Shown: positions 26,233 to 35,660 of the stretch, one piece after another
How the letters are laid out: each line of letters begins with the position of its first letter
How positions within the stretch are numbered: the stretch's first letter is position 1
NCBI GenBank assembly: GCA_001940925.1
Contig: MSGZ01000007.1
Span: forward strand, 62,001-126,000
DNA from: Ruminococcus sp. Phil11
GTDB taxonomy: Bacteria > Bacillota > Clostridia > Oscillospirales > Ruminococcaceae
Direction: 5' to 3'
Length of the DNA stretch: 64,000 nucleotides
The notes under the pieces: model-generated
The model's database searches: none
The model's input: the letters and a program-made list of their open reading frames with translations, nothing else
Told to the model about the DNA's origin: nothing
Translations under genes and position numbers: made by a program

Positions 26233-28728
26233 ATGGAACTGGTGTATACGCTGAAAGGGCTGGACTGCCCGCACTGCTCGGAAAAGATCGAGCGGGACGT
26301 CGCTGCTATGGAGCATGTCTCCGCGGCGGCGGTGAACCTCGCAGAGCAGACGCTGACCGTTCACACCGGACATACCGTACCGGAGGAGCTGCATAGCATG
26401 ATCGAGCAGATCGTGCACCGGCATGAGCCGGAGGTCGAGGTCGTCGCGCACGAGCATGAACATGAACATTGCTGCGATCATGACCATGAGCATGAGCACG
26501 AGCATTGCTGCGATCATGACCACGAGCATGAGCACGAACATTGCTGTGACCACGACCATGCGCATGAACATGAACATACACATGAACATGAACACGCGCA
26601 TACCGAAAACGCGGTCGTTCTGACGCTGAAAGGTCTGGACTGCCCGCACTGTGCCGCGCAGATCGAGCATGACACCGAGGCACTTGCGGCGGTCGAAGAA
26701 GCAACGGTCAACCTTGTACAGCAGACGCTGACGGTCTTTACCGACAGCGCAGACCGCGCCGGCATCATTGCGGCGGTCACGGCGATCGTGCACAAGCATG
26801 AGCCGGATGTCGAGGTTATTACACAGGAGACGGATGCGCCCGCCCGTCCCGCTGCGGACAACAGCCGCGCAGACCGCATCATGCTTGCGCGGATCATCGC
26901 GGGCGGCGCGGTGTTCCTCATCGGACTTGCGGCGGAGCATCTGCTGCATCTGCCGAAAGCCGCAGTCCTCGGCATTATGATCGCGGCCTACGTGATCCTC
27001 GGCTGGGATGTGGTCTGGAAGGCCGTCCGCAACATCACAAAGGGTCAGATCTTTGACGAGCATTTCCTCATGAGCATCTCGACGGTCGGTGCGTTCGTGC
27101 TCGGGGAATACCCGGAAGCGGCGGCGGTCATGCTGTTCTATCAGATCGGCGAATACTTCCAGAGCATGGCGGTCAAACGCTCCCGCCGGTCGATCTCCGC
27201 GCTGCTGGATATCCGCCCCGATACGGCGAATGTCCTGCGCGGCGGCACGGTCACGGAGGTCCCCGCGGAGCAGGTGCGGGTCGGTGAGCAGATCCTCGTC
27301 CGGGCGGGCGAGCGCGTCCCGCTGGACGGCACGGTCACGGAGGGCGACTCGATGCTCGATACCGTTGCGCTGACCGGCGAATCCGTGCCGCGGCATGTGA
27401 AGCCCGGCGACGCGGCACTCTCCGGCTGCATCAATCAGAACGGTACGCTGACTGTCACGGTGACAAAGCCGTTCCGCGAATCGACCGCAAGCAAGATCAT
27501 CGACATGGTCGAAAATGCGTCAGCACGCAAGGCACCGACCGAGAATTTCATCACGACCTTTGCGCGGTATTATACGCCGGTCGTCGTCGGACTGGCCGTG
27601 CTGCTGGCGGTGCTCCCGCCGCTGCTGACCGGCGGCGCGTGGGCGGAGTGGATCCGCAGAGCGTTCGTATTCCTGATCGTATCCTGCCCGTGCGCGCTGG
27701 TGCTCTCCATTCCGCTGACCTTTTTCAGCGGGATCGGTGCCGCTTCGCGATGCGGCGTGCTCGTCAAGGGCAGCAATGACCTCGAGGCACTGAGCAAGGT
27801 CACGCAGCTGGTCTTTGATAAGACCGGAACGCTGACAAAGGGCGTTTTTCACGTATCTGCGCTGATTCCGGCGGAAGGACATACCGAGGAGGAGCTGCTC
27901 CGCCTTGCGGCACACTGCGAACAGAACTCCAATCACCCGATCGCCGTTTCGATCCTTGCGGCGTATGACGGCGCGCTGAATGCGGCGGAGGTCACCGCCT
28001 GCGAGGAGATCTCCGGCAGCGGTATCCGCGCGGAGATCGGCGGAAAGACCGTCCTGACCGGCAGTGCCAAGCTGATGCGCGAAAACGGCATTGATTTCGC
28101 GGAAAACGATACGCCCGGCACGAAGGTCTATGTCGCTTCGGACGGCAGCTATGCCGGCTGCATCCTGATCACGGACGAGATCAAGGCGGATGCGGCGGAG
28201 ACCGTCCGCAGACTGCGCCGCGGCGGTATCGGCAAAACGGTGATGCTGACCGGCGATGACCGCAGCGTCGCGGAGGCTGTCGCGAAGGAGCTGGGGCTGG
28301 ATGCGTGCTATGCGCAGCTGCTCCCGGAGGAAAAGGTCAGCCGGCTGGAGGTGCTGCTCAAGGAGCTGCCCGCCGGCGAAAAGCTCGCGTTTGTCGGTGA
28401 CGGCATCAACGATGCGCCGGTGCTGGCGCGTGCGGATGTCGGCATTGCAATGGGCGCGCTCGGCGCGGATGCCGCGATCGAGGCGGCGGACGTCGTGCTG
28501 ATGACCGATGAACCCGCAAGGCTCTCTGATGCGATCGCGGTCGCAAAGCAGACCAAGCGCATCGTCATGCAGAACATTGTGTTCGCGATCGGCGTCAAGG
28601 TGCTGCTGCTGATTCTCGGCGCGCTCGGACTGGTCGGCATGTGGTGGGCGGTGTTCGGCGACGTCGGCGTCACGCTGATCGCTGTCCTGAACGCCCTTCG
28701 CGCATTAAAGGTATCTCCGACGGATTAA
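26233..28728 (+). CDS. Heavy-metal P1B-type ATPase (Zn/Cd/Pb efflux) with two HMA domains and a His-rich linker
   Basis: An 831-residue P-type ATPase. Two N-terminal HMA domains carry GLDCPHC (near residues 8 and 138). Between them lies a His/Glu/Asp/Cys stretch built of repeated HEHEHEHCCDHD units. The core has TGES, the SCPCALV membrane metal site, DKTGTLT (phosphorylated Asp) and GDGINDAPVLARAD. The CPC motif and His-rich linker favour Zn2+/Cd2+/Pb2+ over Cu+. It follows the ArsR-type repressor with a matching operator between. Its last codons are part of a repeat element shared with two other loci. Confidence 0.94.
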   Translation: MELVYTLKGLDCPHCSEKIERDVAAMEHVSAAAVNLAEQTLTVHTGHTVPEELHSMIEQIVHRHEPEVEVVAHEHEHEHCCDHDHEHEHEHCCDHDHEHEHEHCCDHDHAHEHEHTHEHEHAHTENAVVLTLKGLDCPHCAAQIEHDTEALAAVEEATVNLVQQTLTVFTDSADRAGIIAAVTAIVHKHEPDVEVITQETDAPARPAADNSRADRIMLARIIAGGAVFLIGLAAEHLLHLPKAAVLGIMIAAYVILGWDVVWKAVRNITKGQIFDEHFLMSISTVGAFVLGEYPEAAAVMLFYQIGEYFQSMAVKRSRRSISALLDIRPDTANVLRGGTVTEVPAEQVRVGEQILVRAGERVPLDGTVTEGDSMLDTVALTGESVPRHVKPGDAALSGCINQNGTLTVTVTKPFRESTASKIIDMVENASARKAPTENFITTFARYYTPVVVGLAVLLAVLPPLLTGGAWAEWIRRAFVFLIVSCPCALVLSIPLTFFSGIGAASRCGVLVKGSNDLEALSKVTQLVFDKTGTLTKGVFHVSALIPAEGHTEEELLRLAAHCEQNSNHPIAVSILAAYDGALNAAEVTACEEISGSGIRAEIGGKTVLTGSAKLMRENGIDFAENDTPGTKVYVASDGSYAGCILITDEIKADAAETVRRLRRGGIGKTVMLTGDDRSVAEAVAKELGLDACYAQLLPEEKVSRLEVLLKELPAGEKLAFVGDGINDAPVLARADVGIAMGALGADAAIEAADVVLMTDEPARLSDAIAVAKQTKRIVMQNIVFAIGVKVLLLILGALGLVGMWWAVFGDVGVTLIAVLNALRALKVSPTD
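26454..26600 (+). repeat. In-frame His-codon minisatellite
   Basis: About three tandem units of 36 bases, each encoding HEHEHEHCCDHD with small variations, followed by further His/Glu codons. The length is a multiple of three, so expansion or contraction keeps the frame. Confidence 0.85.
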
Positions 28729-28825
28729 AAATGGGGCTCCGCCCCAAACCCCGCTGGGGACTAGTCCCCAGACCCCGTTATGTGTATGATAAAAGGACGC
28801 TGACATAACAGTCGGCGTCCTTTCG
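28710..28825 (+). repeat. 3'-end hairpin element, copy 1
   Basis: Three consecutive stems: GGGGCTCCGCCCC, GCTGGGGACTAGTCCCC and a terminator-like AAAGGACGC/GCGTCCTTT. The first bases (GGTATCTCCGACGGATT) are the last codons and stop of the metal ATPase. Copies 2 and 3 lie at 55092-55207 and 50634-50730. Confidence 0.88.
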
Positions 28826-28834
28826 TTTGCAAAC

Positions 28835-28868
28835 GCAGCCTGCGGGAACTGTCATCCCCGCAGGCTGC
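28835..28868 (-). terminator. Terminator of the xylanase array
   Basis: GCAGCCTGCGGG / CCCGCAGGCTGC stem just after the last array gene on the minus strand, followed by GTTTGC and then the element-borne hairpin at about 28793-28823. Confidence 0.75.
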
Positions 28869-28874
28869 TTCTCA

Positions 28875-29855
28875 TCATAGTGCAGTTTTCTTCGCGATAT
28901 ACTGCAAAATCATCGCTGCGTCGCTTTCATCGGTCCTGCCGTTTTTGTCCGCATCCGCATTTTTAAGCCCCTGCTCCGTAACGGCCGCTTCTCTGTCCTC
29001 GACCGCATAGCGCATGACCAGCACTGCGTCCGAAATATCGACCGTGCCGTCGCAGTTTGCGTCGCCGGTCAGCGTTTCCGCCTCTGTATTCCGGATCCTG
29101 ATATCCGGCTTTGCAATGACACAGCTGCCGGACGCAGCGCATTCCGCTCCGCCCCATGCATCTGCCTCAAAATACACCTGCCGGAGGTTTCTCCCCTGCC
29201 ATGTGTCTGCTCCGTCGAGCGCATCCCATGCACGGATATGTTCCAGAAGCGGCACGGTTCCGCTGCAGGCTTTGCCCGCTGTGTATGCATTCTCATGCCG
29301 GATGCTCCAGTAACTGACCTCCGGCGGCGGCGGTTCGATCCCGATCGGAGTATACACCGTGACATACAGATCATACTGTACGCCGCCGATCTCCGCGGTT
29401 CCCAGATGATTGGCACCTTCTCCGGGCGGGCAGTAGCCCTCCCAGCCCTCAATGATATAAAACTTTCCGTACCGGCTGCGGTACTCCGGCTGTTCCGCCT
29501 CAAGATAACAACCGTTCACACCGTAATAAAATGCGCCCTGTTCTGCGCCGATCTCCGCCTGATAGGAAATATCAAAGGCAGAAAACTGCCCAATCACTTG
29601 TTCATGCTCCGCATACCCGGCACCGTTCCGGAAATAGCTGTTATAAATGCCGTCCCATGTGCCGGTGATACTGCCGTCCGGATGATCCTGCAGTTCAAAC
29701 GTGCCCTTGTAATCCTGATTCCAGCCTTCCCAGTATCCGTTCCCGGTCTGTTCGCTCATGATCTGCAGGTCGTCTGCCGACACAGGAAATGCCGGGACCG
29801 CTGCCGCCGCAAATACTGCGGCGGCGAGCAGGCCGAAAATTCTCTGCTTCATCAT
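28875..29855 (-). CDS. GH11-like pseudo-xylanase with dockerin (array gene A)
   Basis: A 326-residue secreted protein: signal peptide (1-27), a GH11-like jelly-roll (about 35-255) and a C-terminal dockerin (about 263-326). The fold is recognised from FYIIEGWEGYCPPGE, YWSIRHEN and GSCVI. Against its paralogues, the catalytic nucleophile Glu (normally in VEYYIVEGW) is Lys131 (GKFYIIEGW). The acid/base Glu (in AEGYGG) is Asp232 (EADAWGG). Hydrolysis therefore seems unlikely; a xylan-binding or structural role is inferred. Signal and dockerin are intact. It is the last gene of the array. Confidence 0.88.
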   Translation of the reverse strand: MMKQRIFGLLAAAVFAAAAVPAFPVSADDLQIMSEQTGNGYWEGWNQDYKGTFELQDHPDGSITGTWDGIYNSYFRNGAGYAEHEQVIGQFSAFDISYQAEIGAEQGAFYYGVNGCYLEAEQPEYRSRYGKFYIIEGWEGYCPPGEGANHLGTAEIGGVQYDLYVTVYTPIGIEPPPPEVSYWSIRHENAYTAGKACSGTVPLLEHIRAWDALDGADTWQGRNLRQVYFEADAWGGAECAASGSCVIAKPDIRIRNTEAETLTGDANCDGTVDISDAVLVMRYAVEDREAAVTEQGLKNADADKNGRTDESDAAMILQYIAKKTAL

Positions 29856-29871
29856 AAAGCTGTCCTTTCTG

Positions 29872-31806
29872 TCAGAACGTGATCTTCTTCGCGATATATT
29901 TGAGGATCATCGTCGCATCGTCTTCATTGGTCTTGCCGTTTTTGTCCACATCCGCATTTTTGAGGCCCTGCTCCGTGACAACGGCATCTCTGTCCTCGAC
30001 TGCATAGCGCATGACCAGCACCGCATCCGAGACATCGACAAAGCCGTCGCAGTTTGCGTCGCCGGGCTTGGCCGCATTCAGTTCCTGCGCCATAGCCATG
30101 AGGTCATAGTAGGACTGATACGGTGTGAGGGTCATATCCATGTTACTGGTTCCGAAATTCCGGACATCGGTCCGGAACAGGCCGACGGGCACGTAGTCAT
30201 CGACCATATAATTGGTGCTGATCTCACCGAACGACACGCTGGTGATATGATCTGCGTGATTGATCGCTGCCTTGAAAAACGCCTTCCAGCATTCGCCGGT
30301 GCCGTCCGCGCCGTACTGGTCGCCGGCGACCTTCACGTTTCCGATCTGCATGTTCAGTCCCAATGCTTCGCATTTGCTGATCTTCTGCTCAAATGCCGCC
30401 GCATCAAATTCGCCGGAATATTCAAAGGTCAGCGACATGCCGTCCAGATAGTTTCCGGCCTTCAGGATATCCTTTGCAACTTCAAACGGATCCTTTGCCG
30501 ACAGCGTATCCGCCAGATAGAGCTTGCAGCCCTCCGGCGCGTACTTTCTTGCGAACTTGTACGCTTCCGTGATATAGCTTGTGTCGTCGCCGAACACCGA
30601 ATACCAGTCCAGCACGGTCCCATCCGGATCGCGCTTCTCTTCCAGACTGTCACAGACGATATACGATTCCAGCAGCAGATCCGGATATTTCGTTTTGATG
30701 TAAGAGAACGTCCCCTTGATGATGCTCTCGATGCGTGCAAGCCCTTCCTCCGGCGTGCATTCAAACAATTCCTGCGGCAGCAGGAGCGGGTTCGGCAGGA
30801 AGGATTTTCCGTTCACCGGAATCTGATTCTGCTCTGCAAAGGCAAGGAAGTCATCCGCGGCACTGAAATCCAGCTTCACTTCCGTTCCCTCAATGGATTC
30901 GATGTTCCAGCTGGACGGCGTCAGCTCCGCGCCCGGGGTCAGCAGATTGTACTGTCTGCCGCACATCTCCCGGTATCCCGGATACATCATATAGCCGTTC
31001 CGCGTCACGCCGCCGAGCCGGAAATACGGCAGGAACACATCCTTTAAGCCCTGCTCCGTGCTCGTGCCCGACGTACTGCCGACCGTAAACACCGGTGCTT
31101 TGACCGTGCAGACACCGGCGGCCTTCTCCGGACCTCTGCCGTATGCAAACACCGCGGCAAATGCCTGATAAAGCTGATAGCCTGCATCCAGATATTCCGT
31201 GTCCTCCCATGCGCGGAGAAGCTCCGCCACCGGAACGGTTCCCTTGTACGCAGCCTTTTCGCCTGCCTTCCATGTGTTTTCATGCCGGATGCTCCAGTAT
31301 GTCCATACATTCCGCGGTTCTCCGTTATCCGGATTGTTGACCTGCCGCTGTCCCGGAAACAGATCGTACTGCACGCCGCCGACCTCGACGGTTTTCACAG
31401 GCTCCGTTCCGTTATAGGGATCCCAGCCCGTCCAGCCGTCGAGAATGTAGAACTCCGTCTGCGGACTGTTCAGCCAGCCGTAAACGCCGTAATATGCGAC
31501 GCCCATCGCCTCGGCCTCAAGCTCATAGGCGATATCATACTGCGACGGCATGTCGATCGGATCATCGTAATCCTTGCCGTGCAGCACCGCACATTCCGCA
31601 ATGGTATCCCACCGCGCGGAAAGGCTGCCGTCCGCATTTTCCTCGCACTGAAATGCACCGACGCCGTCCGCGTTCCAGCCCTCCATATAGCTGTTGTCCG
31701 CGCCCTTCTTTTTGAAGCCGCCGTCCTCCAGCGTGTCGGCAAAGGCCGGGAGCGATGCTGCCGCCATCACCGCGGCAGTCAGTAAGCCAAAAAACTGTTT
31801 TTTCAT
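29872..31806 (-). CDS. GH11-like plus GH10-like pseudo-xylanase with dockerin (array gene B)
   Basis: A 644-residue secreted protein: signal peptide (1-23), GH11-like domain (about 30-255), GH10-like domain (about 270-570) and dockerin (about 580-644). In the GH11 module the nucleophile position keeps Glu118 (QTEFYILDGW), but the acid/base position reads VFAYGRG, with no Glu. In the GH10 module the acid/base motif DVVNEP reads YIVCDSLE, the nucleophile motif ITELD reads IGNVK, and WHSQ is absent. Both modules are predicted inactive, yet the frame is open throughout. GAGGTGG precedes the ATG. Confidence 0.86.
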   Translation of the reverse strand: MKKQFFGLLTAAVMAAASLPAFADTLEDGGFKKKGADNSYMEGWNADGVGAFQCEENADGSLSARWDTIAECAVLHGKDYDDPIDMPSQYDIAYELEAEAMGVAYYGVYGWLNSPQTEFYILDGWTGWDPYNGTEPVKTVEVGGVQYDLFPGQRQVNNPDNGEPRNVWTYWSIRHENTWKAGEKAAYKGTVPVAELLRAWEDTEYLDAGYQLYQAFAAVFAYGRGPEKAAGVCTVKAPVFTVGSTSGTSTEQGLKDVFLPYFRLGGVTRNGYMMYPGYREMCGRQYNLLTPGAELTPSSWNIESIEGTEVKLDFSAADDFLAFAEQNQIPVNGKSFLPNPLLLPQELFECTPEEGLARIESIIKGTFSYIKTKYPDLLLESYIVCDSLEEKRDPDGTVLDWYSVFGDDTSYITEAYKFARKYAPEGCKLYLADTLSAKDPFEVAKDILKAGNYLDGMSLTFEYSGEFDAAAFEQKISKCEALGLNMQIGNVKVAGDQYGADGTGECWKAFFKAAINHADHITSVSFGEISTNYMVDDYVPVGLFRTDVRNFGTSNMDMTLTPYQSYYDLMAMAQELNAAKPGDANCDGFVDVSDAVLVMRYAVEDRDAVVTEQGLKNADVDKNGKTNEDDATMILKYIAKKITF

Positions 31807-31866
31807 GATTCATTCCACCTCTCATTGTTATCAAAACTGTTCTGTGTTTCATCCGTATCACAGCCG

Positions 31867-34563
31867 TCATCCGCTGTTCTGATCGTTCCGGCGGATCTCC
31901 AGCAGCAGCCAGTGCAGATCGATCAGCGTAATCCGGCCGTCCCAATTCAGATCGGCATCCAACTGCGCCTGCTCTGAAAGCTGACCGCCGTCATCCTCCG
32001 TCAGGAACCGGAGCAGCAGCAGCGCATCATCATAGTCCGTTTCGCCGCTGCCGTCCAGATCACCGATGAGATACGACACCGGATAGAAACTGATATTCAC
32101 AAGTGTTTCCGGTCCCAGAACTATCACCGACCGGAGATTGCAGGGCAGATTCAGCAGCAGGAGATTCGGCTCCAGCGCGATGTCAAACAGGCAGCATTCG
32201 CTTGCCATACCGCTCCACTCACCAAAAAACGGCTCATAGAACGTCACGCTTGTAATCACTTCCGCGCATTCGGCTGCCGCGACCAGCAGCGCGTCCGGCA
32301 TTTCAAACGGCAGGTATTCCTCCGGTGACGAAGTATTCCGGAGCTCCGTGATCTGAATATCCAGATTCATAGACGACAGCCGCATCAATGTTTCCTCAAA
32401 ACCGAACAGCTCATTCCGCTCGCTCAGATGCGCCTGCACGGCAATGCCGTCAATGTCATCGCCTGCATCCCGGATTGCTCCGACAAGCGCATAGACCGCC
32501 TCCGGCTGCCCCTCGGAAAAGAGGTTTTCCGCGCTCAGGAACAGCTTGCAGTTCACCGGCGCGTATTTTCTTGCATACCGGAATGCCGCAATGATATACG
32601 CAGTGCGCTCCTCCTCCGGGAGTGCTGCCCATGCGGATTCTGTCTCCGCAGAAGGTTTTTCCTGTCCGGTTTCATTCGGGTCGGTCTCATACGGGTCGCT
32701 TTCATACGGGTCGGGTTCCTGCGGGATCACATTCCGGCAGACGTCATACGCATAGAGATCCAGCGACGGATAATCCGCTTCCAGCTGCGCAAAGGTCTCC
32801 CGGATCAGGCTTTCAAGGCGCATTTCCCGTTCCGCACGGCTGCCGCTGAGCATCTCCGCCGGCATACTGCTGCCGTTGACCAGTGCGCTGCCGCGGAAGC
32901 CGAGGCCGTTCTCCGCTGCAAACTGCAGCACCGGGGCTGCTTCTTCCAGCGAGACCGTTACGCCGTTTTCTCCGATCTCCCGGATCACGGTTTCCGGCAG
33001 CAGCTCTGTCCTGCAGCTGACCGCATTGCAATGCTTCCGGTATAATGCCTGCTTCTCCGGATCCTGCAGCGTTCCCGCGGATGCACAGAAGTCCGTCCGG
33101 AAATACGGCCCGAGCAGATCCTTGACCCCGCCCCCGCCGCATACATAGGAATAGGCATCGTTCTGGTGCCTGCGCAGCTCCAGACCGTCGTCAGACACCG
33201 TATGCTGCACAGTATACGGGACAAATTCGCTGACCGCACCGGAAAGATCCGCCTCCGGCATACAGCCCTCGTCCCAGAAGCCCGCAGCATCGACATAAAA
33301 ATCCGCGTCGGGAGAATCCGCCTGAACATGCAGCCGCAGGATCTCATTGCCGTCCGGAATAAAATGCGTCACGGGAAAAGTGCATTCCAGCACCGTCCAC
33401 TGTCCGCGGACCGCCCACGCCCCTGTCAGATACACCGTATTGATATCCGGCATGTCACAATAAAGGCTGATTTCCATGATCTCCTCGGCCTTCTGCATCA
33501 CGCAGATGCGCACGCTGTAAGACCGTTCCGGTTCGACCGCATAGGGCGTCAGCAGAAACGACACGCCGCTCTCACTGGAATCCCGGTTCGTCACCAGCAA
33601 CGAGCTGCGGCCGTCAACGTAATTGTTCGTATCCTGCCGGAGCCTTGCCCGGCCGCGGGTCTGCCAGCGGTCGCTGCCGTTCTCAAAATCCGAGCGGAAA
33701 TAACAGCCGTCCGCATCGGCAGTCTTTTTCGGGACAGTCACGGCCGGCGTTGTCCGGACGGGCTGTGTCGTTGTGGTCTTGGTCGTTGTGACGGCCGTCG
33801 TCACGGGTGCCGTCGTCACCGGAGGGTGATACTTGATATGATAATCCGCTTTCTGGACATTCAGAAAGCCCCCGCTCGTGCCGTCCCAGCACTCCACATA
33901 CAGTGCCGCCGATTCCGGCATCTCATCCGGAGATACCGCGCCGACCTGCTGCAGCGTCTGCAGATGCTTATCAATGGGAATATCCTCTCTGCAATTCGCC
34001 TGTCTGTACAGGCTGACCGCGCTGTACGTCCGGACGCACCAATACTGCTCACAGTCCCGGACGCCCTCGACCGTCGGCTGATTGATCCTGTTTATAGAAT
34101 AATACTCGTATTCCCTGCCGGCCAAATATTCTTTTGCAAGGAGCGCGCCGCTGGGCCGCCATGAGCCCCATGCCTCAACGGTATAGATTTCCCTTGTGAC
34201 GTTCCTGCCGGGCAGATCCCGCATTTTGCAGTGCAGGCCGAAATAGTTGTTGCCCGTCAGATTCATTTCCGCTTCATAGCTGATATAAAAGGCGTCGATA
34301 TCCCCGATGCGGATAATGCCCGGCAGTTTCAGTCCCAGTTCTGCATAGCACTGACGGCATTCGTCCCATTGGCAGGAAAACCTGCAGTCCTCCCCCTTTT
34401 CAAACCGGAAGCCGTTTTCGTCGTTATAGATGCTCTCCTGATAATAGCAGCCGTCCGGCGTGTAGCCCCAGCGCATTCCGTCCTGTTCCTCGGCACTGAC
34501 CTGCCCTGTCAGCAGAAAAACTGCCGCCGCCGAAGTCAGCAGACCGCCGATGATCTTCTTCAT
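31867..34563 (-). CDS. GH11 - CBM22 - pseudo-GH10 - dockerin (array gene C)
   Basis: An 898-residue secreted protein with signal peptide (1-24), GH11 (about 30-240), a Thr/Val/Pro linker, CBM22-like domain (about 280-430), GH10-like domain (about 465-800) and a divergent dockerin (about 825-890). GH11 keeps both glutamates (TREIYTVEAW; LYVECWDG). GH10 keeps the nucleophile (IQITEL) but its acid/base motif reads YDVCRNVIP instead of DVVNEP, and WHSQ is lost. Same architecture as the intact enzyme at 45708-48482, so probably a degenerate duplicate. The start MKKIIGG (34563) follows AAAGGAG; an upstream ATG has no RBS. Confidence 0.87.
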   Translation of the reverse strand: MKKIIGGLLTSAAAVFLLTGQVSAEEQDGMRWGYTPDGCYYQESIYNDENGFRFEKGEDCRFSCQWDECRQCYAELGLKLPGIIRIGDIDAFYISYEAEMNLTGNNYFGLHCKMRDLPGRNVTREIYTVEAWGSWRPSGALLAKEYLAGREYEYYSINRINQPTVEGVRDCEQYWCVRTYSAVSLYRQANCREDIPIDKHLQTLQQVGAVSPDEMPESAALYVECWDGTSGGFLNVQKADYHIKYHPPVTTAPVTTAVTTTKTTTTQPVRTTPAVTVPKKTADADGCYFRSDFENGSDRWQTRGRARLRQDTNNYVDGRSSLLVTNRDSSESGVSFLLTPYAVEPERSYSVRICVMQKAEEIMEISLYCDMPDINTVYLTGAWAVRGQWTVLECTFPVTHFIPDGNEILRLHVQADSPDADFYVDAAGFWDEGCMPEADLSGAVSEFVPYTVQHTVSDDGLELRRHQNDAYSYVCGGGGVKDLLGPYFRTDFCASAGTLQDPEKQALYRKHCNAVSCRTELLPETVIREIGENGVTVSLEEAAPVLQFAAENGLGFRGSALVNGSSMPAEMLSGSRAEREMRLESLIRETFAQLEADYPSLDLYAYDVCRNVIPQEPDPYESDPYETDPNETGQEKPSAETESAWAALPEEERTAYIIAAFRYARKYAPVNCKLFLSAENLFSEGQPEAVYALVGAIRDAGDDIDGIAVQAHLSERNELFGFEETLMRLSSMNLDIQITELRNTSSPEEYLPFEMPDALLVAAAECAEVITSVTFYEPFFGEWSGMASECCLFDIALEPNLLLLNLPCNLRSVIVLGPETLVNISFYPVSYLIGDLDGSGETDYDDALLLLRFLTEDDGGQLSEQAQLDADLNWDGRITLIDLHWLLLEIRRNDQNSG

Positions 34564-34645
34564 GGATCTCCTTTCTCTTTGTGCAGCCGGAAGCGGGTCT
34601 CTGCACGGAAACATTCCGGCAGAAAGCCCCGCCTCCGTTCCGGCA

Positions 34646-35650
34646 TCAAAGTCTTATTTTCTTTGCGATATGCAGCAGGATGTTCGTTGCATCCTCCGCA
34701 TCAGTGTTGCCGTTTTTATCCGTGTCCGCATTTCTGAGACCCTGCTCCGAAATGACAGCCTCCCTGTCCGCGACCGCATAGCGCATGACCAGCACCGCGT
34801 CCGACACATCGACTGCTCCGTCACAGTTTGCATCACCGATGAAGCCGGGCGGTGTATCCGTCAGAAACCAGTCAGATGCAGACCCGTCATTCCAACTGCG
34901 TGATGCAGAATGAACGGTAAAGGAACCGGAAGCATCATACCGGCCTCCGCCGTAGCATTCTGCAAACAGTCCGCAGGATTCCAGTCCGCCGCTCACATCC
35001 AGACCGGCATTCTCCATTTGCTGAAAAATCCCATACACATCAACAGTTGCGGCCACGCGGTTCTGAACACCCATCGTGACAGTATTGCTCTGCCGGACAC
35101 AGTAATACATCGGATAAGTTCTCGGTCCGTCAACGGACGGAGCATTGTAGCGCATCGTGTGATACAAATCATATAGCACCCCGTCCGTATTCACGGTGCC
35201 CGTTCTGCCTTCTCCGCCGGGCGGCCGCCAGCTTCCCCAGCCTTCTATGATATAGTACTCTGTAAGCGGATTCTTCGTACAGCCGTGTATCCCGAAATAA
35301 CTGTTGCTGTCTGTATAGAAATCAGCGTCGTAGGTCACACGGAGTCCGGGAAAGGCTTTACAGCTCTTTCCGGCATACGATTCCGGAAGGCTCCAGCCGA
35401 CTTCTGCCATCGCAGCAAACACGCCGTCCCATTTGCAGGAAAACCCGCCGGTGTTCTCGTTATAGACCGGATGAGAGAATGTAAACACGGCGTCATCCGG
35501 AAAATTCGCTTCATATTTTTGGGCATAAAAGTTTCCGTTCTGCTCCGTTTCCATATCATCGTAATGAGGCGTGTATGCAGACGCGGCCGGTGTGAGCACA
35601 GAACACGCCGATACCGCAGCAAGCAGCACGCCTGCCATTCTTTTTCTCAT
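34646..35650 (-). CDS. GH11 xylanase with dockerin (array gene D)
   Basis: A 334-residue secreted protein: signal peptide (1-25), GH11 domain (about 35-255) and dockerin (about 270-334). Nucleophile Glu in LTEYYIIEGWGSWRPPGG and acid/base Glu in LFAECYGGG are present, so an active endo-beta-1,4-xylanase is expected. The dockerin (IGDANCDGAVDVSDAV...) is nearly identical to those of its upstream neighbours. The gene follows E by ten bases, with the RBS GAGGGAA overlapping the stop codon of E. Confidence 0.92.
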   Translation of the reverse strand: MRKRMAGVLLAAVSACSVLTPAASAYTPHYDDMETEQNGNFYAQKYEANFPDDAVFTFSHPVYNENTGGFSCKWDGVFAAMAEVGWSLPESYAGKSCKAFPGLRVTYDADFYTDSNSYFGIHGCTKNPLTEYYIIEGWGSWRPPGGEGRTGTVNTDGVLYDLYHTMRYNAPSVDGPRTYPMYYCVRQSNTVTMGVQNRVAATVDVYGIFQQMENAGLDVSGGLESCGLFAECYGGGRYDASGSFTVHSASRSWNDGSASDWFLTDTPPGFIGDANCDGAVDVSDAVLVMRYAVADREAVISEQGLRNADTDKNGNTDAEDATNILLHIAKKIRL

Positions 35651-35660
35651 AAGCGTTCCC

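Noticed and set aside
26454..26600. Possible CRISPR-like repeats
   Set aside because: The units are contiguous, in frame and without spacers; they encode the His-rich linker of the metal ATPase.
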